Of a stretch of DNA of 6,527 bases, positions 6,336-6,527 are shown in pieces (the stretch's first letter is position 1; each line of letters begins with the position of its first letter). The notes beneath the pieces were generated by a model. That model saw only the letters and a list, made by a program, of their open reading frames with translations. It did not search any database and was not told the origin of the DNA. The translations under genes and the position numbers were made by a program. The DNA lies in the NCBI GenBank assembly GCA_002348265.1, contig DEAT01000030.1, forward strand, positions 1 to 6,527, written 5' to 3'. The DNA comes from Gemmatimonadales bacterium UBA2975 (GTDB lineage Bacteria; Gemmatimonadota; Gemmatimonadetes; Longimicrobiales; Gaopeijiaceae).

Positions 6336-6368
6336 ACCGCTTACACGGAGTGTCCGTGAACCAGCGGT
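6336..6368. promoter_or_regulatory. Two-stage hairpin between the repeat protein and the JmjC gene
   Basis: On the plus strand ACCGCT (6336-6341) pairs with AGCGGT (6363-6368), and inside it CACGGA (6344-6349) pairs with TCCGTG (6353-6358) around a GTG loop. The stems are separated by a small internal loop (TA against AACC). All 12 base pairs are Watson-Crick. It occupies nearly half of the 75-bp gap, after the stop of the upstream gene and before the JmjC SD. On the minus strand it is followed by TGCGGACC then an A-run, not a T-tract, so a classical intrinsic terminator is unlikely. An mRNA processing or stability element, an attenuator-like structure or an operator are all possible. Confidence 0.5.
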
Positions 6369-6380
6369 CTAAGATTAGGG

Positions 6381-6527
6381 TTAGCTTCCGGAGTCGCTGT
6401 GGCCATCGGAGTCCGAACTTTCTTCAGTCTCCTCCTGATGCGAGTCACTGTCAGATGCTTCCATCTGGTCAGAGTCAGATGCTTCCATCTGGTCAGAGTC
6501 AGATGCTTCCATCTGGTCAGAGTCAGA
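6381..6527 (-). CDS. C-terminal end of a protein with an acidic Ser/Asp repeat tail (5' part outside window)
   Basis: The minus-strand frame is open from the right edge to a TAA at 6383-6381, leaving 48 residues. They begin with three identical copies of the octapeptide SDSDQMEA and continue SDSDSHQEETEE, then SSDSDGHSDSGS. The tail has 18 Asp/Glu, 15 Ser, 2 His and no Lys or Arg, so it is strongly acidic and surely disordered. The exact in-frame 24-bp repetition, the stop in the same frame and the strand shared with the JmjC gene support real coding. I cannot name the family because the folded part is not in the window. The tail could bind divalent cations, be a linker or surface stalk end, or be a substrate of the JmjC hydroxylase encoded just downstream; the last is inference from adjacency. 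The repeat number may vary between strains. Confidence 0.72.
   Translation of the reverse strand, partial: SDSDQMEASDSDQMEASDSDQMEASDSDSHQEETEESSDSDGHSDSGS
6456..6527 (-). repeat. Three exact 24-bp tandem repeats (in-frame octapeptide), continuing past the edge
   Basis: Units at 6527-6504, 6503-6480 and 6479-6456 are identical, each coding SDSDQMEA. The next codons (TCT GAC, 6455-6450) still match and then the sequence diverges to AGT GAC. Identity at the DNA level, third codon positions included, points to recent duplication. The array touches the window edge, so the copy number is a minimum. Confidence 0.92.

Noticed and set aside
5956..6372. 138-codon plus-strand ORF over the JmjC start
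   Set aside because: It is antisense to the JmjC N-terminus, very rich in Arg and Ser, and without motif or SD.
6456..6527. CRISPR-like array
   Set aside because: The units are directly adjacent 24-mers with no spacers and keep a coding frame that ends in a stop, so this is a coding tandem repeat.

Overview
The window carries moderate-GC DNA from what looks like a diderm (Gram-negative-type) bacterium: three of its genes begin with signal peptides ending in a lipobox cysteine. The S8 peptidase and the serine hydrolase have a style I associate with environmental Gemmatimonadota/Bacteroidota-like lineages, but nothing here fixes the phylum and I offer no firm assignment. Gene density is high, and the strong Shine-Dalgarno (SD) sequences are concentrated in the rightmost operon.

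Layout. (1) Positions 1-999, minus: a nearly complete E. coli-type ornithine carbamoyltransferase whose stop codon lies just off the left edge. (2) 1000-1267: a divergent intergenic region with small inverted repeats and a pyrimidine tract. (3) 1268-2266, plus: a class A beta-lactamase-fold serine hydrolase lipoprotein that keeps SxxK, SDN and KTG but has no recognisable Glu166 motif. (4) A 25-bp convergent gap, then 2292-3938, minus: a lipoprotein subtilase (S8) with a very long insertion between its catalytic Asp and His, preceded by a possible 11-codon leader ORF. (5) About 200 bp without a convincing gene. (6) 4156-5112, minus: a lipoprotein with two CbiX-like halves. (7) 5112-6305, minus: a JmjC/cupin-type Fe(II)/2-oxoglutarate oxygenase. 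Its last two Glu codons form the SD of the CbiX-like gene, and the two genes overlap as TGATG. (8) 6306-6380: a gap holding a two-stage hairpin. (9) 6381-6527, minus: the acidic C-terminal tail of another protein, with three exact 24-bp repeats running off the right edge.

How the genes may work together. The minus-strand set [acidic Ser/Asp-repeat protein] - JmjC oxygenase - CbiX-like lipoprotein - (S8 lipoprotein) is the most interesting part. The JmjC and CbiX-like genes are certainly arranged as one translationally coupled unit. The repeat protein directly upstream is an attractive candidate substrate for a protein-hydroxylating JmjC enzyme. The CbiX-like protein lacks the second chelatase histidine in both halves, which points to metal or tetrapyrrole binding, or a new role, rather than ordinary cobalt/iron chelation. 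The functional link is inference from gene order. The ornithine carbamoyltransferase and the serine hydrolase look like unrelated neighbours.
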